From assembly GCF_001659605.2 (NCBI RefSeq), contig NC_045136.1, positions 339,501 to 403,500 of the forward strand: a DNA stretch of 64,000 bases. Reading direction: 5' to 3'. Each line of letters begins with the position of its first letter. Position 1 is the first letter of the stretch. The notes under the pieces were generated by a model that made no database searches, was not told where the DNA came from, and saw nothing but the letters and a program-made list of their open reading frames with translations. This document shows, one piece after another, positions 19,253 to 30,800 of this stretch. The translations under genes and the position numbers were made by a program. Source of the stretch: Manihot esculenta. Its lineage: Eukaryota > Streptophyta > Magnoliopsida > Malpighiales > Euphorbiaceae.

Positions 19253-22214
19253 CGAAAGAACAAGAACCTGAAAGGGCTATCAATAGCGGGACATAAGACG
19301 AAAAAAAACAAGGCAGCCGATCAGATGCGTGAACAAGAGAAGTTCCTATTAATTTAGGACTTTCTAAGTCTAAGACTGAGTTCGGGTGTTTAGGCTTTTT
19401 AACCTTGCTATCAAGGGAGTCTCGCCCAGTAAGGATTAAGATAGTCTATACCCTGCCCTGAGGTAAGAAGTATACCCTCGAGAACAACCGCAGAGCTTCC
19501 AGTCTCAGCTTCTGATTCACTTGCTAAGACCAATTCATTCCTTTCACGAAACGAAAGAAAGAAGAGTAACTGAACTGACTGAGTGAGCTATAAGTTCTTT
19601 AGGCTACCTGTCTTACCCTAGCTCCACTTCAGGATTAGGCATACCGGGCAGAGAAAGCCCAGGGGTTGAGGCTATGTCTTACTATTACCCGGACTAGGCC
19701 GAGAGAGAGTTCTTAGCTTGAGCTTGCATTTCTGGTAGAGGAAGGGCAACTATCAGCCTAGCAAATCAGTCTGAGTTCGCAAAGTGACCGATACCAGCAA
19801 GGTCCCGGGTTTAGGTCTAGTCAACTCGATTGGGAATGTATGCTAATGGTATGTATGTAATGAATGGAGGGTGGGGGCGCTATTGGTCTAATCCCAGGTT
19901 TCCTTCTTCCTTATTTATATAATAAGTAGTGGTGAATCCGTCTAGCAACTCTAAGTAATCTCCTGAAAACTGGGGTTGTTCAAGCCTTCTTTCGAGTCAA
20001 TCAATCCTGGCCAACTCGACCTGTGCTGTGACCAGTTTCCATGGCCTGGAGCTGGGTAAAAAAGATAGACTCTTCCCAATGGAACTTATCTTAAGCTTCT
20101 CAAGCCTCTTGAATAATTTCCTTCATGACATGAAAGGAAAGAGCGGAACTGCTAGATTATATTCTAATGTAAATACCAAAGCGGCATTCCTTGACTCAAA
20201 CTGCGGAGTTGGAGTAAGCACTTCGACGAAACCTAAAGGACCATAAAGCTCTATATAAATGGTAAGGTAAAAAGCAAAGCGATTGAATTCCATTTTCCTA
20301 TGCGACATCTGCTTTTCAAGTCAATCTCCTTTGTTTCAATATCCGTTGTTGTTGAAATACCCATTCTTGTGTTTAAATCTCCATCGTTCTTTCAATCTCC
20401 ATCTCGTATATTGAGTGAATCCCCCAAGGAAGGAATTCCAAGCCACGAGACCAAGAAAGGTCCGCCGTTAAGGGAAGAAGGTCCTAAGAGCTACGGGATA
20501 AAGTGCGATCCGCCTAGAAAAGAGTCCTGCTCCAATCCAATGACAAGCAAAAGACAGACGAAAAAGGAACTTATTATACCTCACCTCCTTGTGCCCATAG
20601 TTTGACCTCAGCTTTGAACTACCTGCACGGATGCCTTCTCTTCCTCCTCCTTTTTCTGAAGATAGCAACCAGAAGATAAGTAAGAAGATTGACTATTGGG
20701 ATAACTTGAATCTTTCTATCCTACATTTCTTGCTGGTGCTGAAACATCAGAAAAGCTTTAAACAGCATACCTTTTAGCTAGTGCCCTACCTATCCTTTAA
20801 CGCTTTCCTTCTGTGGAGCAATTGCTCTGTAGCTAGCCCTTAGCTTCACATTAAACTACAGGCGCTTCGGTTGATATGCGCCTTCAAGCCTTTTGTTCGG
20901 TTAAGCAGCTTTCAATTAAACCCTTTCCTTTGTATCGAGGTCCTGTTCTTTCCGGTCTATCACCATTTCCGATTCGCTTAAGTTCTCTCCAAGCCGCCTT
21001 CAAAATAAGCTGTCGAAGTGGTTCAATCGTATCCGGGGCAATTGGTATTCCTTATCCCTCTTGGTCTGCAGTCCGTCTAGTGGTCGAAGCCGCGCTCCTT
21101 ATTTGACTCCGCGGGAGTGCGATTTGCTTTTGCTTATGGTCAAAGAGTGGTCCATTACCTTATTAGGTAGTCCAATCCGGCCAGTAAGAAATGTAGTACG
21201 TAAAAAAGATTTACCCTCTTATCTATCGTTCTAAACCGTCTGTGCTTTCCCACCTTTGCCTATTTCCTTTTCCTAGAACTGGAACTCGAAATCGTCCCTA
21301 AGTCTGTCGGTATGTGCTCTCCAGGTCTGTTCCCATTCCTTTAGCGCTTAGTGGGAGAAGTGGTATATCGAGAGAAAGAGGGGGTTCCTTTTCTAGAACC
21401 ATTCGCCCTAGCCCTTATTGTTATTGTTGTAAGCGCCCTTCCGTCCATCTCTTTGACGAGGAAGAGGCAGATCTTCTATTCTTACAAGATTGACTCAAGG
21501 ATCTAAGGCACGCATGTTGTTAAGGGGTTCTTGGCTTTACTTTTTCCCCGCCTTTCTGATCTTCCGACAAAATGCTATTGATTCCAGGAGAAAGGGAGGC
21601 GGCCATTAGATCGATTAGTGGAAAAGTGGAGGAGCCGGGGAAGGGGCTGTGGAACAAAAGACGCTAATCAAGGGGTTTATGGAATGGATAAATAGATGTC
21701 CTACCAAGGCTGTATGGAATAGAATGAAGGCTTAGGGTTCTTGCGGGAAGAAGTACAAACCGGGCCCCTAGTGGTCCTTATCTTATCACGCCACACATGG
21801 AGACATCTCAAATAGGTAAATTGGTTTGGTAAGATGGGGAAAAACATCCATCGTTTAGGTTTCTGAGTAGCTAAAGTTAAGATAGAATAGGTCATCACAT
21901 ATCACATCCTGGGGTTGAAGAATGAGCAGCTTTAATAAATGGCAAGCAGGAAGGAGAGTAGTAACGTCGTATTATCCATCCGAAGCAGTAGCAGTAGCAG
22001 GCCTGGCACTGGTCTTTCTTTCTATCTTAAGGCAGTTCCCATAAGGAATTTCCGAGCTTTTGAAATAATAGCTGTGGCACTCTCTCTTTCTTCCATAGAG
22101 AAGGAACTTATCCTTAGACTTTTGGAGCTTTGGCTTTGGTTTGGACCTGTACTAGTCCGAGAAGTGAGAGCACCAGGTTGGAAGATGCTGGTTCGAGTCA
22201 AGCTTGTGAAAAGG
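19253..22214. other. 3 kb with no recognisable gene
   Basis: Small ORFs of 60-101 codons on both strands without known motifs, for example 20300-20605 plus. No RNA gene, intron core or clear repeat. Confidence 0.5.
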
Positions 22215-22925
22215 TTCAAAGAAGGGCTGCATGGTTGAGATGCCTCAAGTCCCTTATCTTATGCCCAGCCCAGGCCAAGATTTATTTATTTATCTGTACA
22301 AACTTGAGACCAAGGAACAGAAAGCAGCTTCTTCTTATCACAGCAACCAGTCCTGATTTTCTAATCCAGCTATTGAGCTTTTTAATTATAATTAAACAAG
22401 ATACAAGTAAATCATAAAACCGTGGAGAAGCATTGAAAGGATGACTGACTGAACCAACAGGATCCTCCCAGCCAAAGAGAGTTGTTTGTTTTCCCATCCA
22501 GCTTTCGAGCACTTTATCAGCAAGATATTGAAGATGAGACAGTCTTGGGATGCCTTTGAAAACAGGAACCCCGAGATAGATGAAAGGGAATCTGCCTTCA
22601 GCAAAGCTGAATGAAAGAATTGTTTCCTTTGGTCATCATACTTGCAGAAAAGGCTTTTTCTTTACTGATAGATTGACCAGAGGCCTCACCATAAGCTGAC
22701 AGGAAGGCCATAAGATTAGTTAGAGAATTGGAATCTCCTCTGCATAAATACGTCATCAGCATACATGACATGAGAAGGAGCCTATTGGAGAGGAAATAGA
22801 TTTTACCAATCCTTTATTATGGAGATCAGTGAGGCTTCTGCTGAGGACATCAGCTGCAAGACATAAAAAAAAGGAGGGGTGAAAGGGGGTCCCCCCGTCT
22901 AACACCCCTGGAACAAGAAAAGAAG
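22215..22925 (-). mobile_element. LINE (non-LTR) reverse transcriptase remnant
   Basis: Reading the minus strand from 22925 downward in shifting frames gives, in the correct order, the motifs of a plant LINE reverse transcriptase. These are GFFSCSRGVRRGDPLSPLLF (motif with GDPLSP), LSRSLTDLHNKGLV, SHVMYADDVF (the catalytic YADD block), AYGEASGQS, a LGVPVFKG-type block decayed to SGFLFSKASQ, ENKQLSLAGRILLVQSVI (thumb region), LLHGFMIYLYL, and KKLLSVPWSQVC then GLRDLRHLNHAAL. There are many frameshifts and stops, so it is inactive. It is a nuclear-type insertion and the longest retroelement remnant here besides the gypsy RT at 41.5 kb. Confidence 0.92.
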
Positions 22926-25900
22926 CCCAAAGGTAAGAGTGAATGATAAGAATAGATATCCGTATTCACATCGTAAGAATAGCCCTTGACCTTTAGGTTA
23001 GGATAGGGCGTCAAGACCGGGTTCCGACTGAAAGTTTTATGGAATGACATTCGAGGTCCTTAACCTCATTCACCTCGTAAACCTCATCTGGAGATGGTGT
23101 ACCTTTATTTGGTTGATTGAGTGCGGAGCTAAATTACCTTTAAATAAAGAGAGGAGAAGCCTAGCCTAGTTCCCCTTCCTCCGTCTTCGCTAGTTCACAT
23201 TCAATCAATCTGGATTTCGTACTTACAGGTTTCGGGCTAGCATAGCTAAACCTGATTGAATTGAGAGTTGGAATAGGAATCGAGTGAAGAAGAAATGAAC
23301 TTAAATAGAGGCAACTTAGAGTTGTTCAAATGCTTTTTCTCCCCCTTTCCGAGGTTATTAATACCGTAACTAGTAAGGGAAAAGGCTAGCGCTGAAAAGC
23401 CAGCAACCTGTTAGGAGTACTCTAGAGTCGACCCTTTCTCAAGACAACCACCGATCTCGGGATCCTAATTCCTCAGTGAATGGACCCTTTTTCCAAGGAG
23501 AATCGCCGGAGTCCGCTACTGGTAGAGCCCGGCCACGCATCTTCTTATCTTATTTGAATATTACTAGCCTTTTTTTCATCCTCTCGGCTTGCATTCCCCT
23601 TCAAGCATTCTGATTCATGTAGACCGGTGCCCATAGCCCGAGAACAAACAATTACAATTAAAAGAAAGAAATGAATGTAGACCAAGCCAAGCAAGGAATA
23701 AGCGCTAGCAGATGAGATTATATACTATAGACTAGGCACCAAAGGAAGAAGCAGGCACAATTGGATCAGATATGAATATCTGAATTAGGGGTAAGAGATG
23801 GTTGCCCAAACCAGTTACATGTAAATTTATCCCCCTCGGGTAACTACCGTAAGCCCTTAACTTCCTTCGCTTCGCTCCCTTCTACCCTTGGTCCCGAGCT
23901 TCCCTTGGGAGTCGTGAAAACCTGCTCTATTAGCTTTTTTAGTAAGGGTAGAGGTCAGAGGAAAGAACCCCAACATGAGTCTTAGATGCGTTCCTCCCGG
24001 TTGGGAAAAAAGACGATCTGGCTATCGGTTATAGGGATGTGAGGCGAGGCAGCAGTAAGTAAATAGAAAAAAGAGAGGTGGAGAATAAGTAAAGAGCATT
24101 CCATAGCTATCGGATATGGGCCGTGGAGCCCGGAAGGGAGTCATAACTCTGTACGTTCTAATTTATTTCCAAAGTGCATGCCTTACTTACTAATAGCCTG
24201 TAGATCCTGTTCAACCCAGGGCATAAGTAGAGGAGACCACCCGTGCTTTACCTTAAGCAGGCTTGACTTCAAAAAAGCTTCTGCCAGATCCACTTTTTGG
24301 CATCAAGATGATTAGAAAACTTGTATGATTGATTTTGACCTTCTCGGGACTCTAAACGCAGGGTTTTCAGCTTTTTCTCGACCTCTGGATGCAATTGATC
24401 GACAGGAGGTGACTGGGAACTTCTTCAGCCCAGTTTTGTCGACTGGAGTTTCGATGCCACACTGGTCCGTTGGAAAAAGACCCGTTGGTTGTCGGATACA
24501 GTCAATATCTGTGAGAAGCTTCCGGGACCTAAGCACTAGCTCTATCCCGTCCCACTGGACAGCCCAGATATCAATGCTCTCTCGTCCCTTGTCCTAGAGC
24601 GCGCCTCATCAAGCCTAATTCTCACTAGGGGGAGCCTTCGGAGACTGTTCCGTATGCTCTCCCTTCATCTGTGCCTTTGACTGAACTGTATTCGACCTAT
24701 CTTTCCATCAACGATGTAACTAGATCCGGTCGAATACTTAATCATTCTATTTTGTTTGATTTCATCAGTAAGATGCTCTGGACCTTGATGGAAAGCGCAA
24801 TAGGCCGACATGCTCCAGTAAGGCGAGACAGGATCTGGCACTGGCTTTGGCGTCAGGAGCTGAACAAGGCTTTCCTTTTTCCAATAGTAATGGAAAGATC
24901 TGGCTCAAAGGTAGCTTCAATTTCAATGGAGTGAACTGGCGAAGAAGTATATTATTCCCATCGTTCTGATTGTTGGAATTACGAGGGAATAGCTTGGTTT
25001 TCTGACCTTGGTGCTTTGATTAGGACTTTGCTTCTCTAAAGAGATTTCCCGGTGAGAACTCCCTTCTAGTAGGAATTCCGACAAGAGCGGAAATAACTAC
25101 GGTTATTGCCATTCTTGCTTCTCCTGTTCTTCTTCTATCTAAGGACAAGGCGGAAGGTCAGGCCTGTGCTTCCTTCTAGGCTTCTTTCTTCCTTCTAGTC
25201 GAGGTGAAAGCTTTCAAATCAAAGAGCTGAGTCGTACCCAAACTCTATCGAGTCAGCAAGTAAACTACCTCGCTGAACTAGCTTTAGACTAGGCAAAAGA
25301 GTACGCAACTGAAGAGAGAGCGCTAAGAGTTATGGCTAGACTTTCTATTGATTGAGACCCAGAGCTTATTGAAAAGAAGAACTTTTGCTTAATCAAGCAA
25401 GCATTCCCACCGTAGTCACAAGGTAAACCGAAGCCAAAGGAACACCCTTTCCGCAGAAACCATAGCACCTACCCTCGCATCGGTAGCTCAGCTACTTGGG
25501 AAAGAGACAGAGACCTGCTCTGTTCACTCGAGGAGCGCAGGAGGCTATGGGTATAGCATCCAAGCTACTCGATATTGAAGAGCTGGATGCAACTTCCCTT
25601 GATTTGATTGGCTAAGAGAAGCCTTTTCTTTATATAGAATATATGTCTCGGTTACAAAAGAAAAACTTGATCTCCAAGTACATGTCGGCAAAGCATGAAA
25701 TTCTTACTAGAAGGGCGTTAAGCTTCTTTACTTGTAAGTAGAAGAAGAAAGGGAGTTTACCAGAAAGGCCGCAAAGGGCTAGTAATCGTAAGCCACTCGC
25801 TTTTTTAAACATCGAAGTAAGGACGGAAGAAAGCCGGGATAGATTTGACTTGAAAGGACGAAAGAGAATCGCGGGAAGGAAGATCTGGTGTTTACGAGTT

Positions 25901-26159
25901 TACTGGTTGAGTTGAGACCGCTAAGGTTTAAAGAGTTGAGATGGACAAGAGGTTCTAGTGGAGCCACAGGTACCCCATTTCCCCGCCAGTTCAAGGCACC
26001 TTTGTATGTTGTATGATACTTCTGCGTTGCTTTTGGCCCATCCCTTTCCTGCCTATGCCGCTTCAAGCTGATCCAGATACATACCGTTAGAGCGAGCGGC
26101 AGATCAAACAGACCCTCACCTTCTTTCTAGTCATTGCCTTAAATTAAAACACGTTTAAA
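22926..26159. other. 3.2 kb with no recognisable gene
   Basis: Holds the second copy of the 22-bp repeat at 24341-24362, which opens a 90-codon plus ORF (24325-24597), and an 87-codon plus ORF (24671-24934). Neither product is recognised. Confidence 0.5.
24341..24362. repeat. 22-bp dispersed repeat, copy 2
   Basis: Identical to 13866-13887. Flanks are unrelated. Confidence 0.9.
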
Positions 26160-26290
26160 CGTTAATCCAGTAGCAGTAGTTCCAGTAGCACGACGAGCAG
26201 TTAGAGGTGCACGAGCAGTTCCAAGAGCAGCATAAGATTCTTCCTTTAGTCCAGCAGCAGTTGATCTAGCAGCAGTCGTTGATCCGTAGC
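26160..26290. repeat. AGC-rich degenerate trinucleotide tract
   Basis: A run of imperfect CAG/AGC units (CAGTAGCAGTAGTTCCAGTA, AGCACGACGAGCAG, CAGCAGCAGTTGATCTAGCA). On the minus strand one frame stays open and would be Ala/Thr/Gly-rich (GTARAPLTARRATGTTATG). There is no Met start of suitable length. Either an expanded microsatellite or an old coding repeat. Confidence 0.6.
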
Positions 26291-27288
26291 TATTCAATGT
26301 CCCACCCCAACGGGAAGTGAGTAAGCCTGTTCGTAGGCCCTCACTCCCGATTCCTCGAAGCTGCTATTCCGACCTGCCGGGGCTTCGAAATGCTGATAAT
26401 GGCTAATATCGGAGCCTCTCTCTTCTAAGTGATTTTAGTCGATAAAGGATTGATTATTGCTTACAGGTGGAATGGTAATGGAAAGAGGGCAGGGTAGTGC
26501 ACCCCAGTCTCGATAGCTTACTTGTGAGATTTCACTCGTCAGTTGCCGGATAGCAGAGCAGACGCCACGTCCGAGCTCTTCAACGCAGCTTCGGTATTGA
26601 AGGGCGAACACATGATCGGGTCAAAAAGAATCGCTGAGCTGAGGGACATTCCGGCTCAATGCCCAGTGCTAATATTCATAATATTCAGAGAAGAGAATAG
26701 CTGCGGACTGCGAGCACGCGGAACAATCACCTAATTCACTAAAAGAGTGGAAATGAATTCCTCGACTGGCTAAGGTCGGTCGATATAGAATAGTTGGATG
26801 ACTAAAAGGTCCTACTTCCCCGGTCACTTCGGCGCCCAACATGCATGCATAAACTCCTTGAAATGCTGATAAAGGTAAACCCGAGCCACAAGAATAGGAC
26901 TTGAGGGCCTAATCTGAGAGTAAGTAGCCCATGTACCCAGTTCAGCATTGGATGTGATCAAGAATGCTATACCATCACCAATCGGCCACAGTTTGATATC
27001 CCAAAACAGCTCAGCAACTGTCGGACAAGTGGGGAACCTTGGTGGCAAAGAAGGGGAAAGAACGGGGAATTCCGCCTTCCCATTCTGAACGATCAAATTG
27101 TATTCCATATCCCACATATAGACGAAACTTTACCAACTAAGAGTTGGCTTACGGAGCTTACTTATCAAGGGGCTCGGACTGCTCTTAGGACCACTGGAAG
27201 AAAGATTTCGACGGATTGGACCACTCACGGACATAGGAATGGAGACCTCAAGGGGCTATGCTAGACTTGAAGTTAGAGATGACCCTAT
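26291..27288. other. No recognisable gene
   Basis: A 97-codon minus ORF (26824-27117) with several aromatic residues is unidentified. Nothing else is supported. Confidence 0.45.
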
Positions 27289-27426
27289 GTGAGGTCAGCT
27301 GACCCGGGGTACCCGTCGAAAGATCCGCTTAGGCTTGGTCGTCGCAATAAGACGGAACGGATCCCTGGAAATAAGGGCGCCTTTATAAAGAGGAAGAGTT
27401 TGACGCTAGAGTATTACATAAGCAAA

Positions 27427-27615
27427 ATGGGTTCTAAGGAAAAGAACTTGACCAACTTCATAAGAACGGTAATCTCTGTTTTCCCCTTATTTATAGCTAT
27501 GTCATTTGCGTGCTCTTTTCACACCCGTCAACAAGATATCATAAAAGACTTTCAGGATTTTTTCCGAACTAGAGTTAGAGAATTTGTCCAAGGGCATAAA
27601 GGACCCGTCCCTTAA
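27427..27615 (+). CDS. Hypothetical 62-aa single-pass membrane ORF
   Basis: I take the start at ATG 27427 (MGSKEKNLTNF). The open frame extends back to 27289, but that part is basic and unlike the rest. Residues 11-29 form a hydrophobic helix (FIRTVISVFPLFIAMSFAC). Residues 33-58 are a charged, probably helical tail (RQQDIIKDFQDFFRTRVREF). The pattern of one membrane helix plus amphipathic tail is that of many small mitochondrial membrane proteins. I do not recognise it, and there is no neighbour to suggest a role. Confidence 0.3.
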   Translation: MGSKEKNLTNFIRTVISVFPLFIAMSFACSFHTRQQDIIKDFQDFFRTRVREFVQGHKGPVP

Positions 27616-27719
27616 TAGGGTAATGGGAGTTCACCTTTCGAGGATTCCTGGCCTAGTAAGGTTCTGAAAGAAGAAATGGATTCTGAAGGGCCGTGTGAAG
27701 CTTAGCTTGCTTTAGCAGC

Positions 27720-27835
27720 TACGTGATGATTCAAGTTCGTGGTAGGCGCAGGAGCTGGGCGAAGCGGTAGCGAAGCTCAGGTGGTGATTGATTCAAGTGC
27801 GCGGTGAGCGTAGTAGCTCCCTCGGGCATGCCTCC
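27720..27835. repeat. Diverged tandem repeat, ~60 bp unit
   Basis: GTGATGATTCAAGTTCGTGG..GCGCAGGAGCT and GTGATTGATTCAAGTGCGCG..GCGTAGTAGCT follow each other about 60 bp apart. Confidence 0.6.
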
Positions 27836-30800
27836 TTCTCCTTGTACAACCAAGCGAAGAGCTAGTGAGGGCCGGAATATCGTATGTAGTGTAGAATCTG
27901 ACTGAAGCTCTTGGAACAAGCGAGGAACAAGTGACCACAAGCTCCGCTTAAGCGCGTAAGCAGCATGGTCATCACTTTCTTTGAAAAGATATCATGCATT
28001 ACGGTAATAACTCAGCGCGCAGCAAGACTTCTTCTCGCAATTGACGTCTTTATAAGACATTATCCACCTGTCGCTAAATGCCAGATTCCAGAAAATGTCG
28101 TTTGATTAATCTAAATTCTGATATGTTTGTAACAAAAATGTCACTTGCTTGCACTGTGTAGGAAAAATGCCTATGACCCATAGTTACAGGAAATCTCGAT
28201 TTCTACTTAGAGAGGTTATGGGATCGTTCTTGACACGAAATTGGCGATTGTTAGCGGACGGCTGCACTTCATCATTGCTACCCTCGAAATGAATTGGCTA
28301 GTTAGCTAAAATATGCATGTAGCTTCTTTGAGCACTTTTACTCACTACTTTCTTCCCGTCCCTTTTTCAATTTCAACTAAGCTTAGCACAGCCGCCTAAT
28401 AAATTCAGTCACGGTCGCGGATCAGGAGAAAGTGACTTGTGTGACGCATCTATATCTGGGGATGATCGGGTAGAACTCAGGGCTTTCAGGTGTCAATCGG
28501 GGAACGATCAATTGGGTGTCCGGGGTGCAATAAAGATAGGGGACGATACGCTTTGCCGTTCCAGTTTGTCGGTCCCCGATTATAAGTTCTCGTTGAGTCG
28601 GGCGCTTGGGAAGACTGTCCTGTCGGGTTGGAAAACCAACATCGGACCGGGATGTTGTTCCCTCCTTGTCTGAAAAGATTCGGGAAGAATCTGGTAAGTT
28701 CGCTCTACACTGTCCCTTAGATTGGGAAGGACATAGGCTCGGCACATTTCGTAGCTATCATCGTCGCGTCCGTAAAATTCAGGCGTTGGTACATTCTACT
28801 GGGTGGCTTCGGTACACGGCCTTGCGTTGTCGTCAGCCGTACGCCGTTGAGCAGCAGTCTTTAGAAGCATGTCATCTATGAATGATCCGAAAAAACTAGA
28901 AATGGAATAAAACCTAGCTTTTCGTCACGCGAATTAGCCGCCAGTCTTTGAGGTCGACTTCCTTGCTTGACAGTATAGCCTGCGGGTGAAATACTAGATG
29001 TCGTATTGTACATGGGAATGATAATTGTGAGGCCATTGAATGAGAAATCACGACCTTAAATACTTGCCTGTAGCTATAGTGTCAACTTGACGCGCTGAAC
29101 GACTATGATCAGAATCCTTTCGGGGGCCCCGTTTCCCATTGGTGCGCTGGAGACGGTTCTTTCTGTATCTTCGGCTTCCTCTTCTTCTGTAGCTTCTTTT
29201 TCGTCTTCTCCTCCTTCTGAGTCAAACAGATAAAACATGTGAATGAAGATAGATTGACCTCTCTCTTCTGACCCGGATAGGTGCTTTTCCTTTGTCTTTT
29301 GACGAAACCGGTTGAGGTTCTGAGGGCTCCCCGAGTTCCGCTTTTCTTTTCCGGCTTCTCTCGCTGTTTCGGGAAGCTGTTCCACCGGTTGAGTGAGAGT
29401 CGAGGTGGGGAAGATCGGTTATTCCTTCATCCCAGAATGCATTAAGATTGCATCTACAGTTGGTTGAGTTTCTGTGCCTGGATTATCAGTGATTATTTCG
29501 TCTGGTTGTACCGGAACTCTTGTTTCTTTCCTCGCTTGACCTGCACCCGCTAACCGACAACTGAGTTTAGTCAGCTCAACAGTAATATGAATCCCCTTTC
29601 ACAGAATCGTTAGGGTGTTAAACACAATCATTCGAAAGTGCCGAAAAGATAGAATTCACTCTGATCCGCTTACCCTTAGAGCAACAAAAGAAGGAGTTTC
29701 CCCGCCCGACGAACTGTGCTATGGCTGTGAAAACTGACCTGCTTCACTTTAGAGCTTCCCGCTTAAAGGAGCGCTTGAACGGAACTGGACTGCCCTAAAC
29801 CGCTTACTGAAAGGAAATTCTCTACGACCACCGGTCGCCTACCCTAGCTGCCGCTTTCGGCAGCTGGAAGCTCCAAGCTACTTTACAACTAATCGCGGCT
29901 GTACTCGACAAGAGATTCTTTCTACGATTCCCGAGAGACGGTACCGAACTATCCGAAAGCCCTCTCTAAGCCCTCTAAAAGGCTTAAGAAGAAGGATTGG
30001 ATGATCTGCGGAATGAGCAACTGCTTGATTCGATGGAGATGGGTACGATATCACAGACGTGGATTGCCTTTCGCACGAGAACGGGTGGATGGGAGGGTCC
30101 CTGGGTTCATACATGTTCGCTCCTTCCGTCCAAATTGGTTTTGAGGGTCCCTTTTTTTACTCCATACAAGGTAAATCGAACGCGAGTGATTCAGAGTCAC
30201 CCCTAACAAATCCATCTCCACGTCTCTAGAATTCGGGGGTCAAGTACAACCTGTGGATCGTCAAAAAGGTCGTTTTCCTGCTTGCAGAAAGCACAATTGA
30301 CGTGAAAGGGCTTGCTTGAACAAAACAAGGCTTTCATTTATTTTATTTACCTTTTTGAGTACCGACCAAGCCCGAACTACTTGCCCTATATATGACGAGT
30401 TGAACTGAACTTAACTCGGAATGAAGGAAAAGACTTCTTTGATTAATCAAAATTTTCCATGACCTACTTTCCAACTTGTTGGGAGTAGGGGCAACCAGCT
30501 GGAACTGTTCTATTTCTACGAGTTGACAGACTGAGAGAACAAAGTGGACTAAAGGCCAAGAAGAGGAGAAGAAGCGGAAGCTAATAACGCTTACCGCAAA
30601 GAACTTTTTTCTTTCTATGAGCTGCCCTACCTATACCGACACCCAGAAAGCAAGCTACGTTAGGGTTGGTTCACTTGCTTTATTTGAACAGGAAAGATAG
30701 TCGAAACTAGCAGTTATATTTATCTTCTCGAGAGTCCCTTTCTCTGGGCATCATTCCCTTCTGAAGATGACATAGATAGAAACTAGGTTTATAACGAAAA

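Noticed and set aside
28437..28673. GDD triplets in a 78-codon ORF, considered as mitovirus polymerase
   Set aside because: The residues around the GDD do not match RdRp motifs and no other polymerase motif lies nearby.
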